21,843 bases of DNA. Source: a virus. The notes below the pieces were generated by a model, which searched no databases, was not told the DNA's origin, and worked only from the letters and a program-made list of their open reading frames with translations. Below, piece by piece: positions 21,433 through 21,843 of this stretch. A program made the translations under genes and the position numbers. Each line of letters opens with the position of its first letter. The stretch's first letter is position 1. Location of the stretch: IMG/VR virus record IMGVR_UViG_3300025769_000968, positions 1 through 21,843 of that record; one strand, given 5' to 3'.

Positions 21433-21734
21433 ATGAGGTACACCTTTGTCAGTGCGTTGGGATCTGACGAGCCGTTAGCCGTCGAGGTTTTCATGCGAAT
21501 TGCGTACACCCCAGTTACATCAACCGCCGTGGTTGTGCCCGGAGCGCTGTTGGTAAGCGTGGTTGCTGTGTCGAAGAAATTCTCTCCGTCAGCAGAATAT
21601 TGGAGTTTGGCAATACCGCTGCCAATAGACAGAGATGCGTCTGGATCTGGGATCAGATGCAGCAGCGCGTGCCGGTACCGAGCAATGAGAACTGGCGCAG
21701 AAACGCCCGCCTCATCAGTCAGATTTATTCTCAT
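21429..21734 (-). CDS. Small probable structural protein (101 aa)
   Basis: The product reads as a beta-sandwich-like protein (MRINLTDEAG, LQYSADGENFFDTATTLT, TGVYAIRMKT, a final TKVYLI strand), in keeping with a small virion component. No family was assigned. The ATG at 21734 is preferred; a TTG at 21761 in the same frame would add nine residues and overlap more of the upstream gene. The ribosome site is weak (GGGAAAG too far upstream), so translation may be coupled to the upstream gene, whose stop lies 20 nt inside this frame. The 3' end overlaps the next gene by ATGA. Confidence 0.72.
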   Translation of the reverse strand: MRINLTDEAGVSAPVLIARYRHALLHLIPDPDASLSIGSGIAKLQYSADGENFFDTATTLTNSAPGTTTAVDVTGVYAIRMKTSTANGSSDPNALTKVYLI

Positions 21735-21843
21735 CTCTGCTGTCTTTCCCAAACTTAGCAATCCTGTTTAAAAACTTTTGACGCTTGCGGCAGCCGCAGC
21801 CTTTCTTCTTAAATCTTCGGAATGGGGTCTTGTCAATTGTGAC
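21715..21843 (-). CDS. 3' end of a basic Cys-containing phage protein (partial)
   Basis: A minus-strand frame is open from the right edge and stops at the TGA at 21717-21715, giving 42 residues. It is highly basic, with a GCGCRKRQKFLNRI core and an acidic/polar tail ending ENKSD. A C-x(1-2)-C-x-K-R-x3-L-N pattern is frequent in short phage proteins of unknown role, which supports a real gene. Its stop overlaps the start of the next gene by 20 nt, matching the style of the gene row. The start lies outside the window, so length and other domains are unknown. Confidence 0.6.
   Translation of the reverse strand, partial: VTIDKTPFRRFKKKGCGCRKRQKFLNRIAKFGKDSRDENKSD

Noticed and set aside
1-21843. 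tRNA genes, CRISPR arrays, insertion sequences, attachment sites
   Set aside because: I looked for cloverleaf arms, regularly spaced repeats, transposase motifs and terminal inverted repeats and saw none. Short or divergent examples could be missed by eye.

Overview
This window looks like part of a tailed double-stranded DNA phage genome, or a prophage region of the same type. Genes are densely packed, mostly with 1-65 nt overlaps, and many starts have good Shine-Dalgarno sequences (AAGGAG, GGAG), so the host is bacterial. No tRNA, rRNA, insertion sequence, integrase or CRISPR array was seen. Codon use and composition (about half GC) do not identify the host. The very large multidomain virion-type protein and its helical neighbour resemble the ejected internal proteins of podovirus-like phages; this is an inference, because no terminase, portal or major capsid gene lies in the window.

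Layout. (1) 2-1317, plus strand: the 3' end of one gene, a helical protein of unknown function, and a DUF3846-like protein, ending in a strong intrinsic terminator that lies inside the opposing gene. (2) 5448-1287, minus strand: a compact replication, repair and regulation operon containing, in transcription order, a Cys-rich small protein, an SF2 DEAH helicase, a sigma-region-2-like protein, a MerR/BldC-like HTH protein, a zinc-ribbon/Toprim primase, a small acidic protein, and two adjacent PD-(D/E)XK nucleases. (3) 5449-5578: a divergent control region with back-to-back TTGACA boxes. (4) 5579-7231, plus strand: a RecE/lambda-exonuclease-like nuclease, a protein with an SSB-like acidic tip, a 215-nt highly structured intergenic region, and a 73-residue CxCG protein. 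(5) 21843-7191, minus strand: a late-type gene row with the 3' end of a basic Cys-containing protein, a small probable structural protein, a beta-rich structural protein, a 568-residue helical protein, and a single 3743-residue protein that takes up half the window.

How the parts fit. The primase, helicase, exonuclease, SSB-like protein and resolvase-like nucleases make a plausible replication-recombination set. The sigma-like and HTH proteins are candidate regulators of the early/late switch. The right half is probably virion. Its giant gene encodes a 'polyvalent protein' in the sense of Iyer and colleagues: two zincin-type metallopeptidase motifs (HEVFH, HEYTH), an ADP-ribosyltransferase-like (ART) module, hydrophobic segments and an LPD38-like C-terminus, joined by linkers that carry a recurring [M/L/R/F]-F-[S/A]-R motif. 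Such proteins are thought to enter the host with the DNA and act against host defences. The most notable observations are this protein, its repeated linker motif, a segment inside it with foreign-looking codon use, and the structured intergenic region at 6795-7009.
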